64,000 nucleotides of DNA from Myxococcota bacterium (lineage in GTDB: Bacteria; Myxococcota_A; UBA9160; SMWR01): NCBI GenBank assembly GCA_022447545.1, contig JAKVBI010000009.1, forward strand, positions 21,091 through 85,090. Direction: 5' to 3'. How positions within the stretch are numbered: position 1 is the stretch's first letter; each line of letters starts with the position of its first letter. The notes under the pieces were generated by a model that searched no databases, was not told the origin of the DNA, and saw nothing but the letters and a program-made list of their open reading frames with translations. Of the stretch, positions 44,507-53,420 are shown piece after piece. The position numbers and the translations under genes are program-made.

Positions 44507-47500
44507 CTACTCCTCCTCGGAATCGCTGCAGGGCGTGTCACCGCGATAGCTGCCATCGACGCCCGGCAACTCGGGAACGACGCTGAGGCTCCAGACTTCG
44601 GTCTCGGCTCCGGTATTCGGATCGACTTTGCTCAGCGTGTAGGCACCGTCCAGAGCCGTGAGATCCACCGCTTCGATGACTTCGCCGCTGTCGGGATCGA
44701 CCTGCTCGCTCAGCCATTCACAGTTCGGGATGTAGGTGTCGGTGTCCAGATCGCTGTCGTCGAACAGTCCCTGATCTTCGATCCCCCAGTCGTAGGCGGC
44801 CGTGTAACCGGTGTATTCCCACTCGGGGGTGATCTGTGGATCCCAGCCCTCGGGATGCGTCGAAGTGACTTCGATGCAGAGTTCGTCCCTGTACAGGTCG
44901 AACTCGCAGCGGCTTCCGCTCATCTCGAATGGACCTTCGCTCGAGCTGCCCCCAGGCGGCCGGTAGTAGTAATTGCCGTCGAGGATCAGCGTCGCTGGAG
45001 CGAGGATCGCCCACTTGGGGCTCTGGGTCGTGAATTGTGTCGTCTCATCCAGCTGAACGAAGACGTTGTTGAAGATCAGACTCGGTTGTCCATAGGGCAG
45101 AGAGCGGGTCGTGCAGACGGCTCCGCTCGAGCAGACTCCGTCACCGGACCCTGCCGAGCTATCGCAATCGTCGTCTGCTTCACAAGAAACCGAAACGTCC
45201 TTTCCTCGGACGCAGATTCCGTTGCAGACGTCGTCTGGATCACTGGCTTCGATGTCACATGCGTGATCTCCACTCACATGGTGGAAACCGCCGCCACTGC
45301 AATGATCCTGGTACTCCTGGCCGTGGAGCCCGACTCCCAGGATGTCACCATCCATGACCACGGTGTTGTTGTAGATGTAGCGAGCGTCTCCGTCGGCTTC
45401 CCAGCCCTCTCCATCGTGAAGGCCGAAGGCACGCATCGTCTGGGGGCCTTCGTCCCAACAGCTGGTTTCCCCCTCCGTATCACGGCAGTAGTACTTGGGG
45501 GTACTGACATCGATGAAGTTGTGGTGGATGTACTTTCGGCCCGGGTAGTCGTTTCCGCCGACGCCGTGCCGCGACGTGCTGGTCCCCACCTCGACGAACG
45601 TGTTGCCGGAAATCTCCACATCGTAGGTGGAGCTGCCGAGCTGGATGGCATCGTCTTGAGCGCCGAGAAACTGATTCCCGTGGATGTACACGTGGTGATA
45701 GGCATCCTGGTTCAGTTCCAGGCCATCGTGGGTGTCTTTGAGGATGGAATCCTGCAGCGTGATGTGGTGGATGGCATCGGGATATCCTGAAGCCTCGTCG
45801 TGGTCGTTCAGTGTGATCGCCGCATACATGAGTGCGCTCTTGAACAGGACCTTCGTGTCCTTCCAGGTCACGTACTCGGGGAATTTCTGGTCAATGGTGA
45901 GGCTGTCGAGAAGGTGCTGGCTGCCTCCGGAATAGAATTCGATGGGAGATTCCACGGCTGGACCATCGAGTGTGATTTCGCGCAGCACGTTTCCTGAAGT
46001 TCCACCACCCATTCGAAGCGATCCGAGCTCGAGGGTGAGGTTGCTTACCTGCACGTTGCTACCGTTGAGTTGAAGGAAAGGGCCGTCGACGGTGATCTTC
46101 ATGACCGTCAAATTTGGATCTTCGTCGATGTCCCATCCGTTCGAATCAGCAACGGCTTCGAATTGGGGAGAGTTCGTGGTCATGCGAACAAAGAGGTGCC
46201 CCGCGTCCAATGCGCCCCCATCGGCATCTTCAGTGACGTCCCCGTCGACGTCCCAATACATGCCGGGGCCGATGTTCGGCAGTTCGTCGCAATTGAAATT
46301 CTGGTCGTCTTCGGGGTAGTCGGAGTGGTCCGCTGCGAGGGCCTCGTAGCAATCGTAGGAGAGCAGCATCAGGGCCGACTCCGGGTCGCTCTCGTCGGTG
46401 AGAAAGTATCCCCAGGCACGTTCTTCACCGGTGGCGTCGTAGGCGACCGCCGACCGATAGACCGATGCGTCCTCGTCGTGGACCACCCAGGAATCCTGGT
46501 TTGTTTCTGTGAAGTCTTCGATCGTGTTGTGGAGGACGACGCCGTCCTCGGCCACGACGTGGACGTCCTCTTCTTGAATGAAGATCCGATCGGTCTCCTG
46601 GTAGGTTCCCGATCTCACGATGACCCGATCCCCCTCGGCGAGGTTGTCGACCGCGTTGGCGAGGGTTGCCCAAGGGGCCGACGAACTGCCCGTTCCAAGG
46701 GAGTCGCTTCCGCCCTCCTCCTCGGTCTCCACGTAGTGGCACACCGTGCCGCTGTGATCACAGAGATCGAGGCCCAGATCCGAGGCGTCGATGCGGATCG
46801 CGATGTCTCCATCGTCCCAGGCTGCGAACAGGGTCAGCAGATCCGCCGAGGGATCGTTGGTTTCGGAATCTTCTGACAGGTCGGTGGCCAGTACGGGGAC
46901 GCCCGCCCAGTCGTCGACCTGACCGTCCAGGGAAAAAGTCAGAGCCCATACGGCACGAGCCGTACCCAGGGCGAACAGGGCAATCCACGCCGGCGATCCG
47001 GGAATCGGGTGTCGGATCCACCGGGCTGCGAGCACGGCGATCGCCAATGCGAGGACGACCAGGGATGGGCTCGTGAGTGCGGGAACCACCGCATTCGAGG
47101 GGAATAAGATGTCGGCCCCACCACTCGAGCCGTTCTTCGTCACCAGCGTGTCCCGGTGTCCTCCGGCAGATTCCGACAGCACGGCAAGTCGGACTCGTCC
47201 CTGGAGGCTCAGAGTGCTGGTTTCGACACGTAACTCGATGACGTCCCCGATCACTCCGTCCAGATCCACACCCACCGGCCAGCCCGTGCTGAAATCCTCG
47301 CTCCACGGCCCCCAGGTTTCCGAGGAGACGGTGTCTCCGGCATCGCAACTCGAGCCCGCCACCGACGTGACCTGGGGTGCTCCTTCATTGGGGTCCACAC
47401 GAATGGCTGCCGCCCATTCGAAGCCGGAGACGGTTGCGTCGCCGCTCTCGTCGCCTCCGTTCAAGTTGCAGCCCGTCGAAGCGTCCCGGTCGACGTCGAA

Positions 47501-47734
47501 TCCCACCCAGAATTGGTGTTCTTGGGCCCCGGCCGAAGCCGATGCGATCAAAATTCCGGCCCATGCCGCCACGAAGCTGAGGCGGTGGGCTCGTCGTCGC
47601 GGGGTCGACAGCGTCGGGAAGGAGTGCGCTGCGAGCCATGTGCGAATCGCTCTTGCCCGTTCAGTCATCGTTTGGCCAATTCCGCCCCGCATGAGCGAAG
47701 GACGAGAATAGGGATTGGAGCCGAGTGAATGCAT
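44507..47734 (-). CDS. large secreted right-handed beta-helix protein
   Basis: A 1075-residue exported protein. AGGAG lies 8 bases before the ATG at 47734, which is why that start is chosen over one 81 bases upstream. A long basic N-terminus and hydrophobic core end in ASASAGAQEH, a signal peptide. Residues about 75-215 are a beta-sandwich-like, Cys-containing domain. Residues 216-240 (VPALTSPSLVVLALAIAVLA then RWIRH) resemble a C-terminal sorting signal, here internal. A second signal-like helix (249-271) precedes LDGQVDDWAG and a parallel beta-helix (about 350-900; SGTYQETDR, QDSILKDTHDGLELNQD, IHGNQFLGAQDDAIQLGS, IYNNTVVMDG). It has a DUF1565/pectate-lyase-like shape and many Asp/Gly and Cys pairs, but no proven enzyme motif. 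It is divergent from the selenium cluster. Confidence 0.75.
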   Translation of the reverse strand: MHSLGSNPYSRPSLMRGGIGQTMTERARAIRTWLAAHSFPTLSTPRRRAHRLSFVAAWAGILIASASAGAQEHQFWVGFDVDRDASTGCNLNGGDESGDATVSGFEWAAAIRVDPNEGAPQVTSVAGSSCDAGDTVSSETWGPWSEDFSTGWPVGVDLDGVIGDVIELRVETSTLSLQGRVRLAVLSESAGGHRDTLVTKNGSSGGADILFPSNAVVPALTSPSLVVLALAIAVLAARWIRHPIPGSPAWIALFALGTARAVWALTFSLDGQVDDWAGVPVLATDLSEDSETNDPSADLLTLFAAWDDGDIAIRIDASDLGLDLCDHSGTVCHYVETEEEGGSDSLGTGSSSAPWATLANAVDNLAEGDRVIVRSGTYQETDRIFIQEEDVHVVAEDGVVLHNTIEDFTETNQDSWVVHDEDASVYRSAVAYDATGEERAWGYFLTDESDPESALMLLSYDCYEALAADHSDYPEDDQNFNCDELPNIGPGMYWDVDGDVTEDADGGALDAGHLFVRMTTNSPQFEAVADSNGWDIDEDPNLTVMKITVDGPFLQLNGSNVQVSNLTLELGSLRMGGGTSGNVLREITLDGPAVESPIEFYSGGSQHLLDSLTIDQKFPEYVTWKDTKVLFKSALMYAAITLNDHDEASGYPDAIHHITLQDSILKDTHDGLELNQDAYHHVYIHGNQFLGAQDDAIQLGSSTYDVEISGNTFVEVGTSTSRHGVGGNDYPGRKYIHHNFIDVSTPKYYCRDTEGETSCWDEGPQTMRAFGLHDGEGWEADGDARYIYNNTVVMDGDILGVGLHGQEYQDHCSGGGFHHVSGDHACDIEASDPDDVCNGICVRGKDVSVSCEADDDCDSSAGSGDGVCSSGAVCTTRSLPYGQPSLIFNNVFVQLDETTQFTTQSPKWAILAPATLILDGNYYYRPPGGSSSEGPFEMSGSRCEFDLYRDELCIEVTSTHPEGWDPQITPEWEYTGYTAAYDWGIEDQGLFDDSDLDTDTYIPNCEWLSEQVDPDSGEVIEAVDLTALDGAYTLSKVDPNTGAETEVWSLSVVPELPGVDGSYRGDTPCSDSEEE

Positions 47735-48129
47735 CGATATTTCTCCTGATCTCCCCAGGGGCTCCATGGGTCCTTGGACTCGCTGGGCCACTGGGCGGAG
47801 CGCGCTGGCTCGCACTCTTCACCCTTCCTAGAGCAAGTCTCGTACCCACTCGGCAAACTCGATCGAACCGCTTTGGTTTCGGTTGCTTGGGTGTTTTCCG
47901 GAGACAGGGGGGAGGCACGGTGGGCGTAACAATCCGTTACGCGACGGCGAAAATCGTTTCCAAAGGGGCCGTGAACTACAGGGATCGGGTTTCGGGGCAC
48001 GGCGCATTAGGCGGGAATTCAGCGATTGAGAGGGGTGTTGGAAACTCAGGAGAACGCCCCCCGGGTGTCGCGGGGGACGGCTTCCCCACCTGTGGGCTCG
48101 CCCGTATGGTATGGAGGTGGGCAGATTCC
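47735..48129. other. 395-base divergent intergenic region
   Basis: It separates the beta-helix gene (minus) from the selenium-cluster genes (plus). The plus frame is open through it, but the translated residues look non-coding. It contains one clean inverted repeat (47924-47942). Promoters of both units should lie here; none is obvious. Confidence 0.45.
47924..47942. promoter_or_regulatory. inverted repeat, possible operator
   Basis: GCGTAAC and GTTACGC form perfect 7-bp arms around AATCC, in the divergent gap about 190 bases from each neighbouring start codon. The size fits a dimeric regulator site; there is no T-tract, so a terminator is unlikely. Confidence 0.4.
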
Positions 48130-49212
48130 ATGAGTGGTGAACCCCTGACTCGGACCGGCTCCACGCCGCTGCCCCGCGAATTGAGAGACCTCGAGCATTG
48201 GCTCGAACTCGCCTACGACCGCAGGCTCACCGACGGTCTGCCGGTACTCCCCCCCACCCGCGCCGTCGTCGATCAGCTGGTGGCTGGCAGCGGACGCGCG
48301 GCTCAAGAATCTCTCGGTGAGGTCCCACCTCGCGGTGGGGGGGCCACCGTGGAGGTGATTGCCGCCAACGCGGCCATGGCGGGCTGCACACCCGATTTCA
48401 TGCCGGCACTGCTGGCCGCCGTGGAGGCTGTACTCGACCCTCACTTCAATCTGAATGGCGTGCAGGTCACCACCCACGGTTGCTGGCCGCTGCTGATCGT
48501 CTCTGGGCCACTGGTTGAACACCTGGGGATGGCGACCGCGGAATCGGTCTTCAACGGAGGGGGGTCCCGGGCTTCGGCAGCCTTGGGGCGCGCACTGCGT
48601 CTGGTGCTCTGGAACGTCGGCGGCGCCCACCCGGGTGAGCCTGTGAAGGAAGTGTTCGGCCATCCCGGCCGTTATGCGTACTGCGTGGCCGAGCATCGGG
48701 AGACTCCCTGGTCTGCCCTTCATGAATCCCGAGGGCTTGGCCGCGACGAGTCGGCGGTCACCGTCTTCGCTTGTGAATCCCCCCACAGTGTGGCGTTCTG
48801 GGGTGTGGGTTCGGATCCCGAGGACAGGCTGGGAGCGGTGGCTGATTCCATGCACCCGCGTGGAAGCAACAATACCCACACGATGGGAGAGATTCTGGTG
48901 GCGTTTAGTCCGTCGGAAGCCCGCCATCTGCAAGGCCACGGTTATACGCGTGAGCGTGTACGCGAGCGACTATTCGAACTTTCGAAGTGTCGGGTCGGGG
49001 CCATCCGGTCCCGTGCCGGCGACGCACCGGTGCACTACGAGTGGTGGCCCGAAGAAATCGACCAGGCCGACGACGAGGCGCGGGTGCCCATTGTCGATGG
49101 CCCCGAGGCGATCCACCTGATGGTGGCCGGCGCCGACAGCATTCCCTGGGCGGCCGTGTGCCCGGGTTGGGGACATCTGGGCGGTTTCGCGGTGACACGT
49201 GCCGTACGCTGA
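48130..49212 (+). CDS. conserved protein of the UGSC selenoprotein locus
   Basis: A 360-residue cytoplasmic protein. It has repeated glycine-rich turn elements (AANAAMAGCTPDFMPALLAAVEAV, VQVTTHGCWPLLIVSGPL, FNGGGSRASAALGRALRLVLWNVGGA) and a C-terminal PGWGHLGGFAVTR. I do not know an activity. Proteins of this look are found next to UGSC-family (seleno)proteins, and here the UGSC gene begins 61 bases downstream, so they probably act together. Conserved-looking cysteines (GC-TPDFM, HGC-WPL) could partner the selenocysteine protein. The ATG at 48130 has GGAGGTGGG upstream at long spacing. Confidence 0.65.
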   Translation: MSGEPLTRTGSTPLPRELRDLEHWLELAYDRRLTDGLPVLPPTRAVVDQLVAGSGRAAQESLGEVPPRGGGATVEVIAANAAMAGCTPDFMPALLAAVEAVLDPHFNLNGVQVTTHGCWPLLIVSGPLVEHLGMATAESVFNGGGSRASAALGRALRLVLWNVGGAHPGEPVKEVFGHPGRYAYCVAEHRETPWSALHESRGLGRDESAVTVFACESPHSVAFWGVGSDPEDRLGAVADSMHPRGSNNTHTMGEILVAFSPSEARHLQGHGYTRERVRERLFELSKCRVGAIRSRAGDAPVHYEWWPEEIDQADDEARVPIVDGPEAIHLMVAGADSIPWAAVCPGWGHLGGFAVTRAVR

Positions 49213-49273
49213 CCGGGCACCGACTGGGAACCCAAGAGGGACCGGAACTCAAGAGGAATTGGAGGCAGGTGTC

Positions 49274-49816
49274 ATGGAGATCGTCGATCCGAGGGGCCTC
49301 GTGGCGGGTGAGAGTTCGGGTCTTGCGCCTCGGATCGGAAGTGCGCCGGGAGACCTGGAACTCGGTTTTCTCGTCAACGAGCAATCGCGCAACATGGGAC
49401 CGGACTTCTACGGCTATACGTTGGCCATCGAAGAGGCCTTGCGCCAGCGGCTGGAGGGGGTCGGGGTGGTGCGCGTTTGTAAGCCGTTGTTGTCGCGCCC
49501 TGCCGAACTCGAGCAGTTGGAGGAGCTTCGCCACGTCCAGGGGGTGATCAATGGTCTGGCCAAGTGAGGCTCGTGCACGTCGAGCAGTTTGCTCGACGCG
49601 GTGGCTCTCGAGAGGAGGGGTGTGCCGACCGTGACGCTGGCGACCCAGCCCTTTGCCCACGCGGCGCGCACGGCGGCCCGGAACCACGGTCTTCCGGACC
49701 TGCCCATCGTGGTGATCTCCCACGACTATCTCTTCGAGGACGAGGCCACGATCCAACGGCAGGTGTCGGGCGTTGTCGACATGCTGCTGGCGGGCCTGTT
49801 TGACTCGGTTCTGTGA
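49274..49816 (+). CDS. UGSC-family selenoprotein (in-frame UGA at 49565-49567 read as selenocysteine)
   Basis: A 180-residue protein read through an in-frame TGA. The first 97 residues (MEIVDPRGLVAGESSGLAPR...) and the 82 after the TGA are in the same frame. Around the stop the sequence reads K-U-G-S-C-T-S-S-S, the Sec98-Gly-Ser-Cys101 motif that names the UGSC family. The downstream half (RGVPTVTLATQPF, LPDLPIVVISHDYLF) is well formed and ends by overlapping the next gene's possible GTG. GGAGG lies 8 bases before the ATG at 49274. A bacterial SECIS hairpin follows the UGA. It is probably a thiol/selenol redox protein. Conventional gene callers would split or truncate it. A sequencing error converting a TGC/TGT to TGA is the alternative, but the hairpin argues against it. 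Confidence 0.85.
49578..49598 (+). promoter_or_regulatory. bacterial SECIS element of the UGSC gene
   Basis: Perfect 8-bp stem CGTCGAGC / GCTCGACG with loop AGTTT (49586-49590). The loop starts 19 bases after the UGA, and its second base is G, meeting the bacterial SECIS rule (small apical loop with a G in the first two positions, 16-37 bases from the UGA). It lies inside the coding sequence, as expected. Confidence 0.8.
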
Positions 49817-49842
49817 ATCCACGGGGGAGGGGAGTGTCTCCA

Positions 49843-50664
49843 ATGGGCATCGAAGATCTGCTTGCTGACAAGGTCGCCATCGTCGCCGGGGGCGGCGGGG
49901 GAGGGATCGGTGCGCAAACGTCTCGCACCCTGGCCTCTGCCGGCGCGGCCGTGGTGGTGGTGGATCTGGAGCCCGAACGCGCAGAGACGCTTCGTGAAGA
50001 AATCGAAGGGCAGGGGGGGCGAGCTCTCGCGGTGACCGCGGATGTGCGCACTGTCGAAGGAGCCGAATCGATCGTCGAGGCTGCTCTTGCCGCTTTTGGT
50101 CGGATCGATGTGTTGGTCAACGTGGCGGGCGGCATGCACCAACATGCGACCTGGCGTCCCATGGCCGAGTGGGACGAGCCATCCTGGGACGGCGTCGTCT
50201 CGATCAACCTCCGCTACATCTTTTTGTTGGCCCGAGCCGTGATTCCCGTGATGGTTCGACAGGGCGACGGCGGATCCATCATCAACATCACGTCGATCAG
50301 TGGGGTCTTTGGTGCACCGAATCATGCCGCGTACGGGGCCGCCAAGGCAGGCCTGATCCACCTGACAAAGTCGCTGTGTCTCGAGTATGGGCGTCAAGGC
50401 GTGCGCTGCAACGCCGTGTCTCCAGGTGTGGTGGAGACGGCTGCTGTGGCCGATGCGCTGGATGATGCCCGCCGAGAGAGAATGCACCGAGACATTCCCC
50501 TGGCTCGTGGCGGCCTACCCGACGACATCGCCAACGCCGTGTTGTTCTTCGCGTCGCCGCTGTCTGCCTATGTGAGTGGTCAGATGCTGCTGGTCGACGG
50601 CGGTGTCAGTGTGCGTTTTCCATTGGGAATTCCCGGCGGCGATGCCAGTGAATCCGGTGGCTGA
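49843..50664 (+). CDS. short-chain dehydrogenase/reductase (SDR)
   Basis: A 273-residue classical SDR: cofactor loop VAGGGGGGIGAQTSRTLASAG (a glycine-rich variant of TGxxxGIG), Asp at the end of beta-2 (VVVVDLEPERA; NAD preference), NVAGG (for NNAG), catalytic Ser in NITSISGVFG, Tyr and Lys in AAYGAAKAG, and the end VSGQMLLVDGGVS. The ATG at 49843 follows a strong GGGGAGGGGAG; a GTG at 49813 overlaps the selenoprotein stop (GTGA) and would add 10 residues. It is therefore coupled to, or directly behind, the UGSC gene. Confidence 0.88.
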   Translation: MGIEDLLADKVAIVAGGGGGGIGAQTSRTLASAGAAVVVVDLEPERAETLREEIEGQGGRALAVTADVRTVEGAESIVEAALAAFGRIDVLVNVAGGMHQHATWRPMAEWDEPSWDGVVSINLRYIFLLARAVIPVMVRQGDGGSIINITSISGVFGAPNHAAYGAAKAGLIHLTKSLCLEYGRQGVRCNAVSPGVVETAAVADALDDARRERMHRDIPLARGGLPDDIANAVLFFASPLSAYVSGQMLLVDGGVSVRFPLGIPGGDASESGG

Positions 50665-50699
50665 GCGGGCCCCGTACCTGGGAGGCGAGGCTTGCCGGT

Positions 50700-51962
50700 T
50701 CAGGGGGAGGACTTCTTGTTGGCGCTTTGTCGAGCGGCTTCGCTGAAGATGCCTTTGGCCATGAGGCTCGTTTCGGATTCGGCACGTTGGGAATAGACGG
50801 CTGAGCGCACTTCGTGAACGCGGGAGTCGTCGGGGGCCGCCCGGGCGGCGATCTCCGCCAGTTCACAGGCCAGTTCCAGTTCATCGTTCGCGGCGCGCCG
50901 CTCGGCCTCGGCGGCCACCGCCGACGCGCCGCCTGCTAGAGACGCCAGGGCCTGGGCGAGTTCGGCCTCTCTCGGAGGGATCAGGTGTGCGGGGTTTCCA
51001 TCGTACCAACCGCCGTAGAGTCGCCACAGATTGCGAACGATGAAGCGCGGGTCGTCGTAGATGGGCCTCAGGTAGGGGCGCTCCAGGAGTTCCGAAGGGA
51101 GTTCCACCGCGTGGATCACATCATCGAGTCGAGCCCCTTCGTTCATCAAGCCCAGGGTCTGGTCGCAGATCGTCTCCAGCAAGGTTGCGGTTTCTCCCAG
51201 GGCCCGGGCCACCCGCTCTTCGCCCACAATGGGCGGACCGTGTCCTGGAAGCAGCCAGTGTGCGCGCAGATCCTGCATGCGCCGCAGTGCCGCAGACCAA
51301 TCGCGAGGATAGCGTTGAACCTTTTGGGGGTTCCCGCAGTTGGGTGAGGCCCAGATGAACAGGTCGCCGGTGTACAGTGCACGGTGCTGTGGCACCCAGG
51401 CCCATAGATGGTCGTCGGTCTCGCCTCTGTCGTGGTTGAGCTCGATTCGGATACCACCGACCTCCACGGAGTGACTCTTGCCGATGGTTTCGTCGGGTTC
51501 GCGGAATCGGTCGGGGAACACCGGTTCGTCGAAGCCGAACTGACGCTGGTTGATGATGGCGTTGTAACCGTTTGTCAGCACATACCGCTCGAAGCGTTCA
51601 GGGCAGCGCTCGTGGGCGATGACGTGAGTGGCCGGTCCGCCCTTCGCGCGTGCTTCCTGCTCGAACCGCAGCAGTCCGAAGACGTGATCGACATGTCCGT
51701 GGGTGTAAACGGCGGTATGGACGCTCTTGTCCGACCAGGACCGGATGGCTTCATGGAGTGCATTGGCGTGGAACAGGCTGCTCGTGTCGAGGAAGACGAG
51801 ACCCTCTTCGGTATCGAGCACACCCACGTTGGAGAAGGCCGACATGAAGCCGAGACCTGGTTCGAGCTCCTCGAAGCCGAGGTAGGCACGGCCCGGGTGT
51901 ACGTGATTCTTCTGGAGAGTTCCCTGCCAGGCGCGTTCCGAGAGTTCGAGGAGGTCACCCAC
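50700..51962 (-). CDS. MBL-fold hydrolase, alkyl-sulfatase-like
   Basis: A 420-residue metallo-beta-lactamase-fold protein. Metal motif T-H-G-H-V-D-H, further ligands in HDRGETDDHLWAW and ALYTGDLFIWASPNCGNP, and LLPGHGPPIVG. The C-terminal part (VRNLWRLYGGWYDGNPAHL and a helical LACELAEIAARAAPDDSRVHEV) is the alkyl-sulfatase dimerisation domain; the far C-terminal SCP2-like domain of SdsA1-type enzymes is absent. No signal peptide. It lies on the opposite strand between the two selenoprotein genes. Likely a sulfate-ester or phosphonate-type hydrolase; substrate unknown. Confidence 0.85.
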   Translation of the reverse strand: MGDLLELSERAWQGTLQKNHVHPGRAYLGFEELEPGLGFMSAFSNVGVLDTEEGLVFLDTSSLFHANALHEAIRSWSDKSVHTAVYTHGHVDHVFGLLRFEQEARAKGGPATHVIAHERCPERFERYVLTNGYNAIINQRQFGFDEPVFPDRFREPDETIGKSHSVEVGGIRIELNHDRGETDDHLWAWVPQHRALYTGDLFIWASPNCGNPQKVQRYPRDWSAALRRMQDLRAHWLLPGHGPPIVGEERVARALGETATLLETICDQTLGLMNEGARLDDVIHAVELPSELLERPYLRPIYDDPRFIVRNLWRLYGGWYDGNPAHLIPPREAELAQALASLAGGASAVAAEAERRAANDELELACELAEIAARAAPDDSRVHEVRSAVYSQRAESETSLMAKGIFSEAARQSANKKSSP

Positions 51963-52053
51963 GGGGACGAGCTTGGCCCGTTCCGAAGTGGTTCGCCATC
52001 CCTGCGCTCACAGAGGTAGAATGGGGCTCGGTCAAGAGCATCAGGAGGACGGC

Positions 52054-52557
52054 ATGGCGCGTATCCGATTGGCAGATGGCGATGGAGAGGAAACCCAGAG
52101 GCTCTTCGCCCTCGCTCCCCACGTGAGTGGGGCCGCAGGGGCTCTTTCGTGGGCGGTGTACGACAAGAGTCATCTGTCCGTGCGATTGCGCGAGCTGATG
52201 CGCATGCGGATTGCCGAAATCAACGAATGCCACATCTGACTGGACACCCGTGCGGCGCAGTTGGCGCCGGCCCAGCTCTCAGAAGAACTCTACAAGAACG
52301 TCTCCCAGTGGCAGACCTACCCGGAGTACTCCGACGCCGAGCGTGTGGCGATCGAGTTCGCTGAAAAGTTCGCAACGGATCACACGGCTCTGGACGATGC
52401 CTTTTTTGATCGCATGCGCGAACACTTCTCGGATGATGAGATCTTCGAGATCAGCGTATGCGTCGGCACCTGGCTGGCGATGGGTCGGATCACCATGGTG
52501 ATGGGCATCGAGGTGTCCTGCCCGATCCGACTTTCTCTGGAGGATTCCGCGTCCTAA
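52054..52557 (+). CDS. AhpD/carboxymuconolactone decarboxylase-like selenoprotein (UGA at 52237-52239)
   Basis: A 167-residue protein read through an in-frame TGA. Before it: LRELMRMRIAEINECHI; after it: LDTRAAQLAPAQLSEELYKN and a normal CMD-fold C-terminus (YSDAERVAIEFAEKFATDH, EIFEISVCVGTWLAMGRITM). The active site becomes Cys59-His-Ile-Sec62, aligning with the AhpD C-x2-C redox motif, with Sec replacing the resolving or attacking Cys. AGGAGG lies 5 bases before the ATG at 52054. The two halves share one frame, and the second has no start codon with a ribosome-binding site of its own. A SECIS-like hairpin follows. Predicted role: selenol-dependent peroxide or disulfide reduction. Confidence 0.85.
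52253..52269 (+). promoter_or_regulatory. bacterial SECIS element of the AhpD-like gene
   Basis: Perfect 6-bp stem CGGCGC / GCGCCG with loop AGTTG (52259-52263), the loop starting 20 bases after the UGA. Stem top (GC), loop start (AGTT) and distance are almost the same as in the UGSC element 2.7 kb away. Confidence 0.78.
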
Positions 52558-52801
52558 CCGGAGGTGTCCCCGTCGAATCGGATTCCTGGGCGGCGGCGCT
52601 CTTTTTAGCGGGGCAGAAGATAGGCGTTCGTGTCGGCCTCTCCCGGTGAAATGGTTGCCCCGCGGGAATCGAGACTGTCGAGATGTAGTTTCGGCTGGTG
52701 GGCGGCCCAGGCGAATGGGCCACTAGCGGGAAAGGGCTGAGAGTCTCGACCCCTGCGAGGACCCATGGCTGGGGGGCGAAGGCCATCGAGCCGGGGCACT
52801 C

Positions 52802-53290
52802 ATGATCGGTTCACGCTGGCGAAAGCCGGTCGTTTCTCTGTCACTTGCGCTTCTCTGGGTGGTATCCGATCGGGCCGCCGCCTATGAGGTCGAGCCCGAT
52901 AGTACGGGCAATGCCATCTACATCCTGCTGTGGAACGCCCATCCCTGCGCTGACTTCGAATCCATCCACATCAGCGACGGTCTGCCGGCCTTCGTTTCGG
53001 TGGCCACGGCCAGCATCCTTCCCGCCTCGGTTCCCGCTGCGACCAGTGACTTGGCGGCCGTCGAGTTCGATGTGGGGTCGTCGGCGAGCCTGGGTGCGAT
53101 GGGATCCATCACGCTTACGGTGTCGGGTAGTTCCGCCGGCCAACCCGTCGACGTGATTCTCGAGGTGCCGGCCGATCCGAACCTGGCACCAGAAGGCGAG
53201 GCGCTCCTGGACATTGCGCGTCGGGGGACGATCCGAAGCTTGCTGGAGAGTCATGGCGCCGTATCGAACGAGTCCCCTCCCTTGAATTGA
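52802..53290 (+). CDS. small secreted protein of unknown function
   Basis: A 162-residue protein with a signal peptide (VVSLSLALLWVVSDRAAA, cleavage before YEVEPDS). The mature part reads as a beta-rich domain, with YILLWNAHPCADFESIHISDG and GSITLTVSGSSAGQPVDVILEVP. No family recognised; it resembles a Big/cohesin-like beta sandwich in composition only. It stands alone between the AhpD-like gene and a VOC gene. Confidence 0.6.
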   Translation: MIGSRWRKPVVSLSLALLWVVSDRAAAYEVEPDSTGNAIYILLWNAHPCADFESIHISDGLPAFVSVATASILPASVPAATSDLAAVEFDVGSSASLGAMGSITLTVSGSSAGQPVDVILEVPADPNLAPEGEALLDIARRGTIRSLLESHGAVSNESPPLN

Positions 53291-53420
53291 GGATCCGCCA
53301 TTCATTTGAGCGTGCATCCCAGAGCACCCTGCGGAGACCGGGCGCTGTGTCCCCGAGTTCCCAGGGGTTGCGGATTCGTCCTACACTGGGGTCATCCCCT
53401 GTACTTGTAGAGGAGTTCCC

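Noticed and set aside
49565-49567. TGA as the true end of a 97-residue protein
   Set aside because: The frame continues with well-formed protein sequence, the U-G-S-C motif is recreated, and a SECIS hairpin follows; selenocysteine is the better reading.
52237-52239. TGA as a nonsense mutation (pseudogene)
   Set aside because: It lies exactly at the redox-active Cys position of the family and is followed by a SECIS-like stem; the rest of the frame is intact.
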